A stretch of DNA of 64,000 nucleotides from Certhia americana (lineage: Eukaryota; Chordata; Aves; Passeriformes; Certhiidae). Made by a program: the position numbers and the translations under genes. Within the stretch, counting starts at the first letter, position 1; every line of letters begins with the position of its first letter. The stretch spans positions 17,810,687 to 17,874,686 of the forward strand of contig CM031864.1 of NCBI GenBank assembly GCA_018697195.1, in the 5' to 3' direction. Below the pieces are notes generated by a model, which ran no database searches, was not told the DNA's origin, and saw nothing but the letters and a program-made list of their open reading frames with translations. Shown here piece by piece: positions 1-11,761 of the stretch.

Positions 1-690
1 CAGGGCCAGTTTCCATTAGACCAGGTTGCTCAAAGCCCCATCCAACCTGCCCTTGAACACTGCCAGGGGTGGGGCATCCACAGCTTCTTTGGGCAACCTG
101 TTCCACTCTAAACCTGCCCTCTATGAGTTTAAAATCATTCCCCCTTGCCCTATCACTACCTTCCCTTGTGAAAAGTCCCTCTCCAGCTCTCTTGCAGACC
201 CTCTTTAAGCACTGGAAGGGCTTCTAAGGTGTCCCCAAAGCCTTTGCTTCTCCAGGCTGAAAATCTCCAAATTCTCAGCCTGTTTTCATAGGAGAGATGC
301 TCCAGTCCTCTGATGATCTTCACATCCTCTTTTGGGCCCTTCCCAGCAGGTCCATTTCCTCCCTGTGCTGAGGGCAGTGCTGGTGGGCCCTCAGGAGGGC
401 TGAGCAGAGGGGCAGAGGCAGCTCCCTTGACCTGCTGGCCTTGGTGCTTTTGGTGGAACCCAGGATGGGGTTGGCTTTCTGAGCTGTGAGTGCACATTGC
501 AAGGACCCTCAAGTCCTTCTTGTCAGGGCTACTCTCAACCCATCCTCCCCCAGCCTGTGTTAGTGCTTGGGATCAGCCCAGCTCACATGCAGGACCTTGC
601 ACCTGGCCTTGTTAAAGTTCACCAGAGTCCCTCTGGATGGCTGTGCTGACTCTTCCTGATGCTGGCAGCTGTCTGCTGTTTGGTACCTCG
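1..690 (-). repeat. CR1 LINE fragment, antisense, inside FNBP1L intron
   Basis: The plus strand reads the familiar reverse complement of a CR1 3' region: phrases such as CCATCCAACCTGCCCTTGAA, GGGCAACCTGTTCCA and GACCTGCTGGCCTTGGTGCT appear in the normal order. The element is cut by the left window edge, so its 3' tip is missing, and internal segments are deleted relative to the usual consensus. The right edge near 690 is approximate. The open frames seen here (26-208, 156-512) are decayed repeat sequence. Confidence 0.92.
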
Positions 691-964
691 TGGTTTATTT
701 GTTCAGTCACTTTTGTGGGTTTTAGGACCCATTTAAGCAGTCTGGCTGAGGGAGCTACAGTGATCATTGCTTTCTCTGTATATAACACACGAGGCTTTGG
801 AGTGTCAGTATATGTGAAGTCTCACATCATTTATATTTCAGTTATAAGGATGTTGGTTTTGATGACTTGTGACTAGTGTTCTTGCAGAGTTGATAAAACA
901 AAATAATGCTGTGTGTCACTGAAAAGTAAAAGACATGTTTAACCTGATAACATTTTCCTACTAG
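691..964 (+). other. FNBP1L: end of an FNBP1L intron
   Basis: Unique AT-rich sequence up to the acceptor that ends in CTACTAG at 964. Nothing else is recognised here. Confidence 0.8.
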
Positions 965-1093
965 GCTAAGCAACAGTTAAACCTGCGCACACATATGGCT
1001 GATGAAAACAAAAATGAATATGCTGCACAACTACAGAATTTTAATGGGGAACAGCACAAACACTACTACATTGTTATTCCTCAGATTTATAAG
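965..1093 (+). CDS. FNBP1L: FNBP1L coding exon, F-BAR helix region (residues about 171-213)
   Basis: 43 codons in phase 0 on both sides, reading AKQQLNLRTHMADENKNEYA and ending QIYK before a GTAAAA donor. This is the long helical C-terminal half of the F-BAR domain, with heptad-like spacing of leucines and glutamines and many charged residues. It is nearly identical to human Toca-1. The start was set by the CTACTAG acceptor and protein homology, not by a methionine. Confidence 0.96.
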
Positions 1094-3120
1094 GTAAAAT
1101 AATGAACAGACAAAGTATGTTTGATTCTTTTCTAAAGAAGAAATAGACTTTAAAATTAAAAACTCTATTTTTTTTTTTTGTTTTAGTGGATCATTTTATA
1201 AAGAAATTACCATAATCTTGAGACATCTTGTGTTTTTTCATGAGTCTGCTTACCATACTAAGGCTTAGATTTCTAACAAAAATGCTTGGTTGCATTTTCT
1301 GTAAGATTTTATACTTGATAGACTTTGTTTAAATATTTCTGAAAGGGTCTGGCAAAATAAACATTTGAGATGTCTGGGTGGCAGCTGATGTGTAAAACAA
1401 TCATTTTAATCAGGGTTGATCGGTTGCTCTCAGGATCCCTGTGTGTATGTGAATGCTCTGCCTCTGGTGAAGTGAAGGAAAGCAGGTAGATGATGGTGGC
1501 TGTGCTTTAATGGGGAAGAAACAGCTGCATTGGAAACAGAAGTTCCTGCACCCTTCTCAGCCCCCAGTTAGTCCTTGCTCCATCAGTGTTACCAGCAATC
1601 CACAGATCTCTCTAAACCAAGTAGAAAGGTTAAAGATCAATACTTGGTGTCTGAAGTGGGGATTTCTTGAGGTGCTTTATGCAACTATTAAGATATTTTT
1701 TTTTAACATTCTTTCAGAAACGTGGACTTTGCAAATTGGAAAACCAGTTTAAAGTAGTTGGGAGCATCAGGTGATGAGGAGAATTCAGAAGTGTGTTGGC
1801 CTGTACCCTCAGCTATTTGGGAAATATGGGTGGGAACTGATACTGAGTACAGGGAGTGAGGAAATGGAAGGTGAAGCACTGGGGTTTTTATTTGAAGGTA
1901 TTTAACTTAAATATGCTTGATATTTTCCAGAAGCACAAGTCAGTTCATATGTTTTTTTAAAAAATCCTTGCTACAAGGTCTGGGATTCACAGGAGAAAAT
2001 TGCCTAGGCTTATTAAAGAATTTTCTAATACTTTTAACTGTTAAGCAGCACTACAGTAGCTCTGATCCAAGAACTGCTGTCAACTCCCAGGAGAAACAAG
2101 TTGATCATCTTTGTAGCTTGCACCAGACTTTTGCTTTACTGCCTTTATTTCTCCAGGGTTAAAATCTGTTATCATTGTAAGATATTACTCACATTTTTTG
2201 AACTCTACAGTAAGAGCAGAAAGGCCTAGTCCTTCTTTCTCTTGGGACTGCACTTTTATTACTTCCTTGCAAGTATTTGGTATCATTCTATCAGAAAACC
2301 TTGGAGAGGGGTTTAGCACGTCTCGCTGGTTGTTTTGTCTTGGAGAGACATAAATTGAATATTGTTTGAGACATCTGCCTCAGTGTAGATACAGGAAAGA
2401 GCCAACTTCTTACCCAGCCTTTGACAACCTATTGGTATATGTTTTACTGATTTTTGGTTTTGTTTGGGGTGTTTTCCACATTCAGGTGAAAAGTCCAGGG
2501 CTATTATCTTAATAGTATTTCTCTTTAATTTATTCTTTTTTGTTCTGTTCCAGTAAACTTTTATTGCAAATCTTACGTAATGGTATTCTTCTCTTTATTT
2601 TCTTGCACACTCCTAAAGGAAATGGTTTGTATTTCAAATCAGTGTCTAAACTGCAGATAATTTTAATTTATTTTTTTCCTACATTTTAAATAATTGATAT
2701 TGCTTGAAAGGAATAATAATAAAAGCAAGATGGAGATATTTATCACCAGAGAGGAATTACTTGGAACTAGAAGGAGAGAGTAAGGAGATGTAGAAATCTG
2801 TAAAATTTCTTCATTGTGATTTTCATTTTTGCCTGTAAACACTGTACATGTGCTTTATAAAAGAAAAAGCAAAAGAAAGTCCTGTCCTTTTGATTTTTAG
2901 AAATCAAAGAGCATAAACTCTTCATAACTATTATTCTGGGCATCCTAAGTCAGTGTCTGAAAGGATTTTTAAATTCCGTTTTGTTAAGCAAATAAAAATA
3001 CTGGGAAGGCATAGAAATTCTGTCCCATGCTGTGGTGACCACAATAACTGCATATGTCAGGATTGAGGAGGAAGAAAATCAAAAATGAAAGCTTTATTAT
3101 ATCTTTCTTTGCGCTTGCAG
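1094..3120 (+). other. FNBP1L: FNBP1L intron, 2.0 kb
   Basis: AT-rich intron with T-runs (for example near 1170). No repeat family, RNA gene or credible extra exon is recognised. It ends in a pyrimidine-rich acceptor, TTTGCGCTTGCAG. Confidence 0.75.
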
Positions 3121-3267
3121 CAACTTCAAGAAATGGATGAAAGAAGGACTATCAAACTTAGTGAATGTTACAAAGGCTTTGCTGACTCTGAGCGTAAGGT
3201 TATTCCAATTATCTCAAAATGCTTAGAAGGGATGATCCTTGCAGCAAAATCAGTTGATGAACATAGA
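3121..3267 (+). CDS. FNBP1L: FNBP1L coding exon, end of F-BAR domain (residues about 214-262)
   Basis: 49 codons in phase 0 at both ends, reading QLQEMDERRTIKLSECYKGF and ending SVDEHR before a strong GTAAGT donor. It completes the crescent-shaped F-BAR module that dimerises and binds acidic phospholipids. It is highly conserved with human; one visible change is VDEHR where human has VDERR. Confidence 0.96.
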
Positions 3268-3814
3268 GTAAGTAAAACTGAGTAACTTTTTAAATGTGTG
3301 TGAGCAATTTAATTGCTACAGAACATGTGGAGGGGGGAAGGACTGACTTACAGTTATCTTACTGTTGTCAAGTATTTGCTTCAAAAGTGTTGTGACTTTG
3401 ATTTCAGAAGTGACCACTTCTGCTTTTGTTGTCTGCTCTCTTCCTGCTTTATTGATTTGGTGTAGTCTGAATATCTTTGACACATTCTCATTGGGTGTGA
3501 TTTTGGACACATTATTTTGGTAATCCTGAGGTATCCTGGAATACTGTGGTCAGTATTTTCCCCTGTATGTGATATCAAAACATATAAAGGGATTCAATTA
3601 ACAAAGTATCCTGTGTCCTGTTTGATTGCAGCAGGTTCCATCCTGGTTTCTCTTACTACATCTAGTTTCTTAGTTCTGTCTTCATTTCAGTGCCAATGTT
3701 GAAAGATTAAAAGGTGGAAAGTAGTTTGGCCCTGTTTTAAATTTGTGATAACCCTTGGGAAGTATTTGTGTTTTGATGGGTTTGTTTTTTAACTCCTTAA
3801 TACCCTATGTTTAG
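3268..3814 (+). other. FNBP1L: FNBP1L intron, 547 bases
   Basis: Short intron with a GTAAGT donor and an acceptor ATGTTTAG. Nothing else is seen in it. Confidence 0.8.
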
Positions 3815-4018
3815 GACTCTCAACTAGTGATAGACTGCTTCAAATCTGGTTTTGAACCTCCTGGAGATTTTCCATTTGAAGACTACAGTCAGAATATTTA
3901 CAGAACTATCTCTGATGGAACCATCAGTACACCAAAGCAAGAGGGAATGAGAATTGATACAAAAACTACAGTCGGCAAGGCTAAAGGAAAGCTGTGGCTA
4001 TTTGGAAAGAAACCAAAG
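3815..4018 (+). CDS. FNBP1L: FNBP1L coding exon, F-BAR/linker junction (residues about 263-330)
   Basis: 68 codons in phase 0, from DSQLVIDCFKSGFEPPGDFP to GKLWLFGKKPK. It covers the extreme end of the F-BAR domain and the basic start of the central linker (the KGKLWLFGKK stretch). The donor is GTAACA, weaker than the consensus. The open frame runs on into the intron to 4144, but homology places the exon end at 4018. Confidence 0.96.
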
Positions 4019-6355
4019 GTAACAATTAAAAAATTACTGTTTGGAAAATTAAAATTTGAACATTTAGAGTGCATGGATGCAGCAATTCCTGTATTTTTAA
4101 AAAATCTTCCCCTTGCCTGCCAATGTCTTTTAAAGTATGTGTAAGGAGATCAGAAGGTTTGAGTAGGTTTGAGTACTTACCATATTAAAAATCAAGTTGT
4201 CACTGGGGAAATTTTTCAGTTTTTCTTCTAGTAATTTGTGTCTGGGAACATTTTTAGTAGTTATTTGATAAAAGTAGCTTCCCGTTACTGTAATGTTTCT
4301 AAGATTCTCTGAAGACTTTCTTTAGTTGCATAGGAAAGGTGTTAATTGTGAATGTAAAAATAAGGGGAGGGGAGAGTATGCTTTGGAATTGGGCAGACTT
4401 CAGATGTGTCTGTTATGGCACAAAAAGCAACTCCCTTCTAAATGTCATATTTGTATATGGAGGTGTTATATAGATTTTATTACACCTGCTGCAAATTTTG
4501 AAAACTCCTGAGGTTTCTCAGGAAAACATTAAAGTTTATAATATGTCACTGATAAAACATACTGTGGAAGCTCCATAAAGGTAAATGTCCTAGAAGAAAT
4601 ATTACTATGAAATAGGTAAAAACATTCCTATGCCCAAGAAAAAATTGAAAGCATTGAAATTAGGACTTTGTTTTTTTATGAGTTACAGTTAATACTTTCT
4701 GTGTGAGATGCCTTCATGCATCAACAAAAGATTGTCAATATATGCATTAACTATATAAATGAATGGAGCATATACATATTGAAATTTTATGCTTTATTTA
4801 ATATTGGAGCATATCAGTGAGCCGTTTTAATGATTCCCACAAATTTCTATGAGGTTATTTTAATGCTCCAAGCCAGTTTCTGTCATTTAGTACAGGAAAC
4901 TGTTCTTAGGGCTTCTTAATGGTAGAACTTACTTTCCACTTGATAGTATTCTGAGAAAGCAGGTCTTCACAGAGAGGAAGGATACAGCTGATTCTGTATT
5001 CCATCCTCAGTATATTATGTAAGTCCAGCTGTGTGTTAAAACTGATTGTTTACTTTTCATGCAATATAATTGATGATTCATAGCAGTTCACATACATTCA
5101 TACATGGGCATATATATTGCATTTGTCTGCAGAGGTGGGTGAGATTCAGCCTGTTCTGAAATTAGATCCCAATTGCCATTTTGACCCCAAGACATCTTTC
5201 TGAGGGTTTGGAGGGTGTGTAAATGTACACTGAGTTTCAGTCTGGACCCGGGCATTTACTGTAGTTAGAAGAAATCCCTTAGTGTGATGACAGCTGAAAC
5301 AAGCTGACAAGATTTGCTCTACTCTTTCTTCTCCCCAGTTCACTCACTGTGTGCAGCATTCAGAGAGTCAGCATTACTGTTTTCTCTGTGGAGTCACAGG
5401 TGTGACGTGTGTGTACATACTATACATGCATCGCTTCCCTAAGGACCTGGACCAAATCAAAGATTTTCTCCCTGTTTTTTACCTGGCTTTGGGGAGGATA
5501 GAGGAGTGCTTTACAAAACAGCAGCTGAAAGCAAAATACTTACTGAAAGATACATATTTAATTCCAAATGCTATTTACAGGTTTTAAAATATATTCTTAA
5601 ATTATCTATTATAAAATTAGCTGATTTACTGCAGCTGGGGTATTCATAGGGGTCCTTAGACCTTCATTTAGCCGAAACTATGGCTGGTCTTGATTTCCAG
5701 GTATTTCTTTACCTATTTTTAATGTTGTCAAAGACGTAAAAGCCTTTTGTAAAGGGAATGAGTTGTGCAGCAATGGAAATAGTAGAGAAAAATTGAGCTG
5801 GGAAAGAATAGCAGGGATATGAAAGACAAAAAAATGACAGAAATGATAAAAGGGGAGGAGGTTGTTGGAATGATATTAAGAATGCTATGCAGCCTTTGTG
5901 TCAGCCCAGCTTGATTACTGAGTTTGACAATACTTTTTGTTTTAGTCATTCCCCATAGATGTACCAAATATTTCTGGTTTGGCTAACCTGGTACCTCAGT
6001 ATGTAGGAGGAAGTAGTGAGCAGGAATGCTTGAGCCTTCAGGGTGATGGTAACTAAATTTGCAATAGCAGAGCTGTGTTTTAAGAGAAGAGACAGGGAGC
6101 TTTGGGATCTTGGTAGGATCTTGTGGCAGTGTTGAGTCTAAAGCTTCCTTCCTTCTCTGCAGCAACCTATAACTCTGAAGATTAATTCATGACAGAAACC
6201 TTTAAAACCCAATGCAGTTATAGTATAAATATCTTTGGAATGTTGCAGCCTGTTTCTGTGTTAGATGGAAATTTTATTTTTGTAAGACAGAATTTTCATT
6301 TTAAAATCACTTTGAACATTTGGCTTATTTATTGCTTTCTTTATTTCCACATTAG
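4019..6355 (+). other. FNBP1L: FNBP1L intron, 2.3 kb
   Basis: AT-rich intronic sequence without a recognised repeat or RNA. Small open frames here (for example 4326-4511 and 5351-5587) have no splice context that would make them exons. It ends in the acceptor TTTCCACATTAG. Confidence 0.75.
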
Positions 6356-6514
6356 CCACAATCCCCACCCCTAACCCCTACTAGTTTATACACATCCAGT
6401 ACTCCTAATGGGTCCCAGTATCCCATATTCTCCATTGAACCAGTGCATTATTGCATGAGTGACATAAAAACAGGGAAGCCCAGAATTCCTTCTTTCAGAA
6501 GCCTCAAAAGAGGG
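6356..6514 (+). CDS. FNBP1L: FNBP1L alternative proline-rich linker exon (residues about 331-383)
   Basis: 53 codons in phase 0, starting PQSPPLTPTSLYTSSTPNGS and ending PSFRSLKRG at a GTAAGT donor. In human this segment plus the next five residues (58 in all) is present in the 605-residue form and absent from a shorter form of about 547, so this exon is probably a cassette. It carries a PxxP-type stretch and many serines and threonines. It is more divergent than the neighbouring exons. Confidence 0.93.
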
Positions 6515-8240
6515 GTAAGTTTGATAACAAGTTGAAATGCATGATGGGCTATGAGCAGTGTGTTTGTGATGTGGCTTTTCTAATGCTCTTCACCCTCATT
6601 ATAAGGCTTACTTAGTTAAAAGTAACACTTCAGCTATAAGGTCACTTCTAGGATACTTTGCTTCATACTATACAGAAGTTACCAACAGATTATAAAGAAA
6701 ATGAAATAGAAATATTCTTTATCACATTTGAAATGCTTGTGCCTAAACAAAGGTGTTATAAAGAGGGTGCTCAGCATGTGTTTGATACCTTTCTTCATTG
6801 TTGTTCACATTCACAAATGTTTTCCTACCATCATGTAACACGTTTTTACAGTGATTTATCATTGGATATACGGTTACCACGAAAATCATCTGACAGATCA
6901 GATGTCTTATTTGCTGACTTTGAAAATAGTAAAAGTTGATTATGAGACACTGAACTAACTAAAAAGGGAGAATTTAATTTCTGTTGTACATCAAATGCTA
7001 TACCTTATGGTGATGGCAGATTCTGAAATACAGATTTTTTAAAAAAAAATTACAATTTTAATGCATTTTCTGATTAATTAGTCGCTCTTGTTTGTCCTCG
7101 TTTCTTTTGGGTAAAATTATTGAAAAATTACTACCAAGTGCCACTGAGACTTACAAATTAATTTACTAATATAGTGGCATATTCTGCAAATAGAATTTGT
7201 CTGGAAGCCAGTAGAAGGGAAATACAAAGTGGTTTCCTAGCAACATTTATGGTGCTAGTGATAAATATACTGGCACTTTCCTCTTATGTCAGAAAAGTGT
7301 AGGCTGCCCAGTTTATGTATGTTTAGTGATATTTATTGATCCAAATAAAAAGGTAATTGGATGCATTTGCTTATATATAATTAGTAATTTTTTGGTACTT
7401 CAAGACAATATTGACTGTCTTATGTGCATAAAAAATGGTTGAGTGTTGTTGACATAATAATGTGGAGATCAAGGTACAACAATGTTCTCTTGCAGTAAAG
7501 TTACAGTTTAGAGGCTCCCTTGTTGTCATTCTGAAGCAGAATCAGTTACAGTTAAAGCTTACTTTATCTTTGTCATGTTGTGGCATCTGATTTCAGGCCC
7601 CCAGATACCTTGGAAAGAACCTTTCTAGCACTGCCATTTTTCAGAAGATACTTGTGTTCCTCTAAGTCTATATGGAGGGCAGTGTCTCCTTTCCCTTCTG
7701 AGTCATTAGATCATAATTTGGTCTGGTCATGAAGGTAATGCCTCTTCTTCAGTACTCAGTGAGGAACTGCCTGGATTAGGTAGTTGTAGAATGGCACAGG
7801 CCTTGACTGCACCTTGATTTTGTTGATCACTAAATGTATTTGACTCCTGCTTTACAAATCATCACCTTGTACTACCAGTAGTTCTAGAACCTCTTTTGAA
7901 GGGAAAGATCATCTCCTAACAATACAGAATGCTAGGGGAAAAGAAACTGCATCTTTACTTGATTTTAAAGTACATTCTTCATGTTGTAAAATTGAATTAA
8001 TTGAATACATTCTTTAAATAATTTAAATTTAATAATTCTTTAACATTAGGAAGTATCACTAGTATCCCACAGTTCTAGATTTGTTCAAATGTGCCTTATT
8101 AAGACTTCATCTCTATAATCTTCAAGAATGAGTATTTAATTTATATATATTCTCAATTTCCTTATGAGCATTTTAACAGACACCATATTATTGCATCTTA
8201 TATAAGTATTTTCAACTTACGTGTGTACTGGACTAGCAAT

Positions 8241-8321
8241 AGAATTTTCTTTTATAAGAAAATTCTCATTGATGATCATCAATGAGAAAATTCTCATCAA
8301 TGACTGATCTCATTGATCAGT
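8241..8321. repeat. cluster of overlapping palindromes
   Basis: The perfect 18-base palindrome CATTGATGATCATCAATG (8267-8284) sits inside a larger imperfect one with arms AGAAAATTCT and AGAAAATTCT-like on either side. To its left is a second near-palindrome, 8241-8266, with arms AGAATTTTCT and AGAAAATTCT. To its right is the small hairpin CTGATC/GATCAG. The whole block could fold as several stem-loops in the FNBP1L pre-mRNA. Origin unknown; a decayed inverted-repeat transposon is possible. Confidence 0.8.
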
Positions 8322-8443
8322 CTTATCTTTATAATGTACCTTGATTAAATGCTTAATAGTTCCTAGTAAGTGGTGCTGTTTCCCATGTATTTTGTCCCTG
8401 GGAAATGATTTCCAAGTGGTACTGACATGCAGAACTACTAAAC

Positions 8444-8740
8444 CATAGGATCATAAAAAAGGTTTACTTTGGAAGGGACCTCAAAATTCATCTCTTTCCA
8501 ACCTGCTGTCATGGGCAGGAATCCCTTCCATTAGACCAGGCTGTTCAGAGCCCCATCCAACCTGGCCTTGAACCTGCCAGGGTGGAGCATCCACAGCTGC
8601 TCTGGGCAACCTGTTCCAGTGCCTCACTCTGAATATAGAATTTCTTTCTAACATCTAATCTAAAGCTATCTTCTCTCAGTTAAAGGATGTTCCCCTTTGT
8701 CCCATCACCATCTGCCCATGTAGAATGGTGCTCAGTTTTC
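8444..8740 (-). repeat. CR1 LINE fragment, antisense, in FNBP1L intron
   Basis: Contains the diagnostic antisense CR1 order: TTGGAAGGGACCTC, TTCCATTAGACCAGGCTGTT, CCATCCAACCTGGCCTTGAA, GGGCAACCTGTTCCAGTGCC and the CATCTAATCTAAA region. It is a 5'-truncated copy that retains nearly all of its 3' end. The right edge is approximate. Confidence 0.92.
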
Positions 8741-9107
8741 TTCTGCTGAGCTTTTTCCATGGGTTGGTGTCCATCAGCCAGTGAAGCATGCTGCTCATTT
8801 TGTGTCACATGCCCTGTGTGAGATTTCACTCAGGGTGCTGGAGATCACAAACCCAGTCTCATCCACTCTGTGCTTCATGCAGTACATTTTCCTGTCAGGA
8901 TCTAGAGCAAGAGCACAAACAGTAGCTGTAGAGTAGGTTATTGAAAGAAGGTGTAAGCAAGTGTAGCTTGCTGTTACCTGCTGCTGCTTCTCCTTTGAAA
9001 TCTTAACAATTCCACACAGTGTTAGTGCTTATGAGAGGTCTGTGCTTGATGCCACTTAGTACATAAAATATCTGCATTATCAGCAGTGATCTGTAAACCG
9101 TAACAGA

Positions 9108-9181
9108 GTTTTCTTGGAAGATGCTTTCTGAAGGAAACAGGAAATTTGTTTATGTCATTTTGCATCTCTGGACTTCGAGAT
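9108..9181 (+). repeat. direct repeat, copy 1, upstream of the FNBP1L microexon
   Basis: About 74 bases matching 10666-10736, sharing TTTGTTTATGTCATTTTGCA and TCTCTGGACTT, with a few substitutions and small indels. The two copies lie 1.55 kb apart on either side of the 15-nt exon at 10051. I do not recognise the family. Confidence 0.85.
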
Positions 9182-10050
9182 TCCTACCAAAGTATTGTTT
9201 GTGAAGGTGCTTTACTTCCCTCACTACTAGAAATTCTAGGGTTGTGTGTGTGTCCCAAGCAACAGCCTTAAAAATTGCTGAGGGTCAAAAGTGCAGTTGA
9301 GACCTCTGTCTTCTATGTTGCTTGTCCTTTTTCTGGAAGGGGTTGTCCAAATCATTAAAAGCATGGTAGCTCTTCAGAATGCTGTGAGTGTTAAAGCCAA
9401 GATTCAGCTCCTTGCAGCCATATTTTGTTTGCTGCTTCTAAGGATCAAGTCTTTACTCTTTAAATGTCTTTTTTTTTATCTGGACTAAAAAAATTTTAGA
9501 TAACAACAATGACCCAAATGCTGTTTTCAGGAAGTAAAAGTAATTACTTCTAGACTTGAAAAGTAACTCTGTTTATTCTAGATCTACTGTGATAATAAAG
9601 TAAATATACTGCAAAAACTACATTTGTAAAAGTGATCATAGTGGCTTTTTAGCTATGATAACAACATTTTTGTATATGGCTGATCAGTCCATCATCATAA
9701 AATTCTGCTATTTTGTGTAACGTTGGCTGTGTATGTGTTTCTTTTCCTACAACAGAAGGCTCAGCCCTTTTTTCAGAACACTAAAATTCAAAAGTAGTTT
9801 AATGAAGTTGTATGTTAAAATTTTGTAAGTTAAAAGTACCCATTATCACCTAGTATTTTTTAATCAGTAATTTTTAAAGCAATTCTTTCCTTCTGCTTAT
9901 AGTAATTTTTTTTTTTTTTTTAAATAAATGAAAATGTCAGTACTTAAGTGATATTTTAAAAATACATTTTTAGGCATTAGTCACTTTTGTATCTGGTCAT
10001 TGCATGTCAATAATTTCCCGTTTCTTTCTGTTTTCAAATGAACTGTGCAG

Positions 10051-10065
10051 TGGTCGGTGAAGATG
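10051..10065 (+). CDS. FNBP1L: FNBP1L 15-nt microexon encoding WSVKM
   Basis: TGGTCGGTGAAGATG is flanked by an acceptor AACTGTGCAG and a donor GTAAGC. The five residues WSVKM occur at exactly this point in human FNBP1L, between LKRG and GPALEDF, so a separate tiny exon is required. It is in phase 0 on both sides and can be included or skipped without changing the frame. The TGC immediately before the acceptor AG resembles the UGC motif at neuronal microexons controlled by SRRM4. It cannot be found by frame length; it was located by homology. Confidence 0.92.
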
Positions 10066-10665
10066 GTAAGCCCGTGTGCTGATCTGTCTGCTGTACTTCT
10101 GCTAAGATAGCATGAAAATAATCTTCTGAAAGTGTTTCCATATCATAACTGCTTTAAGTCAGGTGCTGAAATACATCTTCAGATTTTCCACTCATGTGCA
10201 GTCTTCTTAATCATCCATGCTTAATGTAAGGCTATTAGACTGGTGATTTGGCTGCAACTAAATCTGCAATTTTGGAATTTTAGAGTTGACCAGTATTCAC
10301 AAGTTGGTCACGATGGAAATACCTGGTGACTTTTCTTAGTCAGGAAGGTTGTTTAAGCAGCGTAAAATATGTATATGAAAAGATTATAAAATTTGTGTAA
10401 AGAAGGAACACTGACTACTGCGTTGAATTAGGAAGAAAAATGTGCAGGGGTGAACCTTTATGTTTAAAAATATAGGAAGCTGTTACATTAAATAAAACCA
10501 TGCCTTAATATTGTATTGCAGAGCAAATCAGTAAAAATTCACAACAAGACCTCTGTTCTTCTGGTTCATCTTTTAGGATACTCTGGTTTAAACTGACCTG
10601 TAAGGAAGAATGATAGAGAGGACACGATTGTATTTTTGTTTCTTTGTAGTGTATTCCACTTAAGT

Positions 10666-10736
10666 GTTTTCTTGGAAGACTTTCTGAAGGGAACAGAAAG
10701 TTTGTTTATGTCATTTTGCATCTCTGGACTTTGAGA
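10666..10736 (+). repeat. direct repeat, copy 2, downstream of the FNBP1L microexon
   Basis: Second copy of the sequence at 9108-9181, in the same orientation, beginning GTTTTCTTGGAAG and running through TTTGTTTATGTCATTTTGCA. The two copies differ at scattered positions, so the duplication is not recent. Confidence 0.85.
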
Positions 10737-11368
10737 CTACATAGTGTGTGTTCTTCCTCCAGAAAGGAACACTTGTTTTATTTTGGAAACATCATATCTT
10801 GATTTTCCTTGTTTTATGTGTTGTATTCCTTTCTTAAAAAGCAGTTAGATTTATTTTACTAGTGCAGAAAAGTTGAGGGGTGAGAAGATCCTAAGCAGGG
10901 GGTGTTGGAAACTTGGCACCTGAGCCTAAGGCTTGTGTCAAAATCTCAACAATCAAGTTTCTGTAAACTTTCTTTTTGCAAAAGAAATGCTGGCCAGTTT
11001 GGTTTGCCTCCGTGGAGGGTTGCTGGAATGGCAAGTGGGTTTCTTGCATTAAAACCAACTTCCTTAGGCAAATGGGATCACAAAAACAAAAAACCCAAAC
11101 CTTTGTTTAAGACATGTACCATATTTCCTTCTTAACACTGTCAGTATCTGTCACCCTGAGGGGAAGAGTTTTCACAACAAACTTGCAAGGTACATAAAAA
11201 TCTCTTCCATGCATTTCATACCCAGGCCCTTCTATCCTGCTTATTGTAATCTTGGCACAAGTTTGCAATCAAGTTTTCAGGTTTGGGTTTATAATACTAG
11301 GTGGTCTTAAATTGGCTGGTTTATGATTTTTTTAAAAGTTTGGGGAATAAGAGGGTTTTTTCCCTCCC

Positions 11369-11449
11369 TGAAGTTTTTTGTTGTGTTTTTTTTTTTTTGT
11401 TTTTTTTTTTTGGGTTTTTTTGGTTTTTTTTTTTGGTTTTTTTTTTGTA
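11369..11449 (+). repeat. T/G low-complexity tract
   Basis: Long T runs interrupted by G, GG and GGG. A lysine-rich frame on the other strand (11321-11542) is simply this tract translated. In FNBP1L pre-mRNA it would be a U-rich segment. Confidence 0.9.
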
Positions 11450-11739
11450 AAAACAGTTACTTGGAATATTTGTGCAAGTTTGAGTCAAATAAACAAATTT
11501 AAGTAAGAATCTTGATATTACAAAGGTTTTTCTGTGCTCCATGAACCAGTTTTGCTTGAGTTAAAATCCACCAGACCTGTGTAAGTTTCCACATGTTTTC
11601 TAGGATTGCTAAAGTTCTGGAAGAGAACTGTAATAGTACTTTGGTGTGAAGATCCAAAATTCTTCAGTATTTTTCTTTTGATACCATCCAAATGACCACA
11701 GATCACACTCCAGAGAAAGAAACTATTTATATATATGTA

Positions 11740-11761
11740 TATAATTATTATTATTATTATT
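11740..11761 (+). repeat. ATT trinucleotide microsatellite
   Basis: About seven ATT units in the FNBP1L intron, following a short TATATA stretch. Confidence 0.85.

Larger units (their letters stand above)
6515..10050 (+). other. FNBP1L: FNBP1L intron, 3.5 kb
   Basis: Contains an antisense CR1 fragment (8444-8740), a cluster of inverted repeats (8241-8321) and the first copy of a 70-base duplicated sequence (9108-9181). An internal frame at 6658-6939 lacks splice context. There is a poly-T run near 9908-9921. Confidence 0.75.

Noticed and set aside
26..512. Overlapping open frames of up to 118 codons at the left edge
   Set aside because: They lie in an antisense CR1 LINE fragment and do not follow the reading frame of its reverse transcriptase.
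11321..11542. Lysine-rich minus-strand frame
   Set aside because: It is the translation of a poly-T/G tract; low-complexity coding is an artefact.
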